A stretch of 5,471 bases of DNA from Pseudonocardiales bacterium (lineage in GTDB: Bacteria > Actinomycetota > Actinomycetes > Mycobacteriales > Pseudonocardiaceae): the NCBI GenBank assembly GCA_013695005.1, contig JACDBJ010000431.1:1-5471 (forward strand). Reading direction: 5' to 3'. Below, in pieces: positions 4,556 to 5,471 of this stretch. Every line of letters starts with the position of its first letter. Within the stretch, counting starts at the first letter, position 1. The notes beneath the pieces were generated by a model. The model was not told the origin of the DNA, did not search any database, and saw only the letters and a program-made list of their open reading frames with translations. The translations under genes were made by a program, and so were the position numbers.

Positions 4556-5296
4556 ATGAACATGACCAACCGCTACCAGACGGTATGGGAAAACTACTGG
4601 AAGAGCCTCAGCGGCGCACCAGGTGAGATCCTGTGGGACGTTCCGCCCGAACAAGCGGCAGCCCTGGACCTCGCCGTCTTCGCCGAGTACGTCGACCCGA
4701 GCCTGCCGATGATCGACCTTGGTTGCGGCAACGGCACCCAGACCCGGTTCCTCGCCGAACACTTCCCGACCGTGATCGGCACCGAGATCTCGTCGCAGGC
4801 GCTCGCCATCGCCACGGAGACCGACAAGGGCAGCCAGACCAGCTACCGCCCACTCGACCTGCTGGATCGCGGCGCCGTGGGCGCGCTGCATGCCGAGATC
4901 GGGGACGCCAACCTCTACGTGCGCACCGTGCTGCATCAGTTCGACCCGTCGGATCACGCTGCTGCCGCGGGTGGTATCGCGGAGCTCATCGGCGATCACG
5001 GCGTCGCCACGGTTGTCGAGCTGTCCTCGGTTGCGGAGCCGTTCCTGACCGAGCTGATCGGTGGGTCGACCCCGCCGCCTCAGCTTGCCCGGATCCTCCA
5101 GCACGAGATCACCCCAGGTCTTCTGGACGAGCACGACATCGGTGCGCTGTTCCCGCCGGACGACTTCGAGGTGCTGGCCAGCGGCCCAACAGCGATCCGC
5201 ACCTGCTACACCGCTCCGGGCGGCGACCAGATGATGGTGCCGGCTTTCTTCGTCGTGCTGTGCGGCCGTCGACCGGAGATCGCGGCGTCGCAATAG
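4556..5296 (+). CDS. Class I SAM-dependent methyltransferase, 246 aa
   Basis: This protein probably transfers a methyl group from S-adenosylmethionine to an unidentified small molecule in the cytosol. The Rossmann-fold motif I is clear at residues 52-60 (MIDLGCGNG), followed by TQTRFL. The acidic residue expected to bind the ribose hydroxyls is E77 in VIGTEIS. DANLYVRTVLHQF (117-129) fits motif II and the strand after it, and GVATVVELS (149-157) fits motif III. The conserved opening WxxYW (11-15) and EILWDVPPEQA (24-34) look like the N-terminal substrate lid of this group. There is no membrane segment. The length is normal for a stand-alone small-molecule methyltransferase. The acceptor atom (O, N, C or S) cannot be told from sequence. 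It is divergent to the AhpD-like/P450 block, so a shared pathway is plausible but unproved. The stop codon is followed directly by a regulator remnant. Confidence 0.9.
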   Translation: MNMTNRYQTVWENYWKSLSGAPGEILWDVPPEQAAALDLAVFAEYVDPSLPMIDLGCGNGTQTRFLAEHFPTVIGTEISSQALAIATETDKGSQTSYRPLDLLDRGAVGALHAEIGDANLYVRTVLHQFDPSDHAAAAGGIAELIGDHGVATVVELSSVAEPFLTELIGGSTPPPQLARILQHEITPGLLDEHDIGALFPPDDFEVLASGPTAIRTCYTAPGGDQMMVPAFFVVLCGRRPEIAASQ

Positions 5297-5298
5297 GC

Positions 5299-5471
5299 GC
5301 TTTGACCCATGCCCGCAGCCTGCCGTTGGCGGCCATTCCCACCACCGAACGGCGACCCCGGCTGCTCGTAGACGCCGCGACGTCGTACGCCCAATGGGAC
5401 AAGCCGGACCGTGCCTACCGCACCTTGCTCGCCACCGAGCGCACCGCACTCGGCGAGGTCCGCACCCGCAA
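5299..5471 (+). pseudogene. C-terminal remnant of an XRE-type regulator, open at window end
   Basis: Starting just after the methyltransferase stop, in a different frame, the plus strand reads ALTHARSLPLAAIPTTERRP, then RLLVDAATSYAQWDKPDRAY, then RTLLATERTALGEVRTR. This matches the C-terminal helical (TPR-like) region of the large Streptomyces-type XRE/helix-turn-helix regulators, in which 'LPTTERRxRLLVDxAxAYxQWxxPDRAYRxLLAAERxAPxEVRxR' is familiar. The helix-turn-helix N-terminus, normally about 300 residues earlier, is absent because the methyltransferase occupies that position. I therefore read it as a 5'-truncated remnant. The recognisable homology seems to begin within a few codons of the methyltransferase stop. 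No ribosome binding site or good start codon is evident. The assignment is from memory of the family and was not checked by a search. Confidence 0.6.

Noticed and set aside
4445..5449. Long minus-strand frame of 334 codons opposite the methyltransferase
   Set aside because: It is antisense to a gene with clear SAM-binding motifs, is rich in Arg and Gly without motifs, and has no good ribosome binding site; a usual shadow in high-G+C DNA.
1..5471. CRISPR array, tRNA, rRNA or known riboswitch
   Set aside because: No regularly spaced direct repeats, cloverleaf or conserved RNA core was seen on either strand by eye.

Overview
This is a high-G+C window whose genes use G/C in most wobble positions, GTG as well as ATG starts, and purine-rich ribosome binding sites. 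That points to an actinobacterium (Streptomyces, Micromonospora, Frankia or Pseudonocardia type). The genus cannot be fixed from the sequence.

Layout, left to right. Positions 1-75 hold the first 25 codons of an integrase-core (DDE) transposase that runs leftward out of the window. Positions 76-492 hold no recognisable gene. There is one possible small plus-strand ORF (109-378) and a 22-bp palindrome at 387-408 that may be a terminator. Positions 493-4043 form a leftward block transcribed in the order AhpD-like paralog 3 (3420-4043), paralog 2 (2738-3358), cytochrome P450 (1235-2581), paralog 1 (493-1116). The three AhpD/carboxymuconolactone-decarboxylase-like proteins are 207, 206 and 207 residues long and align almost without gaps. 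They share an NGCxYCTxGH core. Positions 4044-4555 are a 512-bp divergent intergenic region with phased GGT repeats, a 24-bp palindrome and other dyads. Positions 4556-5296 hold a rightward SAM-dependent methyltransferase. From about 5299 to the window end there is what looks like the C-terminal remnant of an XRE-type actinobacterial regulator with no N-terminus.

Interpretation. A P450, three AhpD-fold paralogs and a divergent methyltransferase look like a small tailoring or redox cassette, possibly part of a specialised-metabolite locus, with mobile-element or decayed-gene material on both sides. The AhpD-like proteins keep the CxxC and downstream His of AhpD. In all three, however, the positions of the AhpD catalytic Glu and the in-motif His hold His and Tyr. 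They are therefore unlikely to be ordinary alkylhydroperoxidases. No ferredoxin, reductase, core biosynthetic enzyme (PKS, NRPS or terpene synthase) or transporter is in the window, so substrate and product remain unknown.
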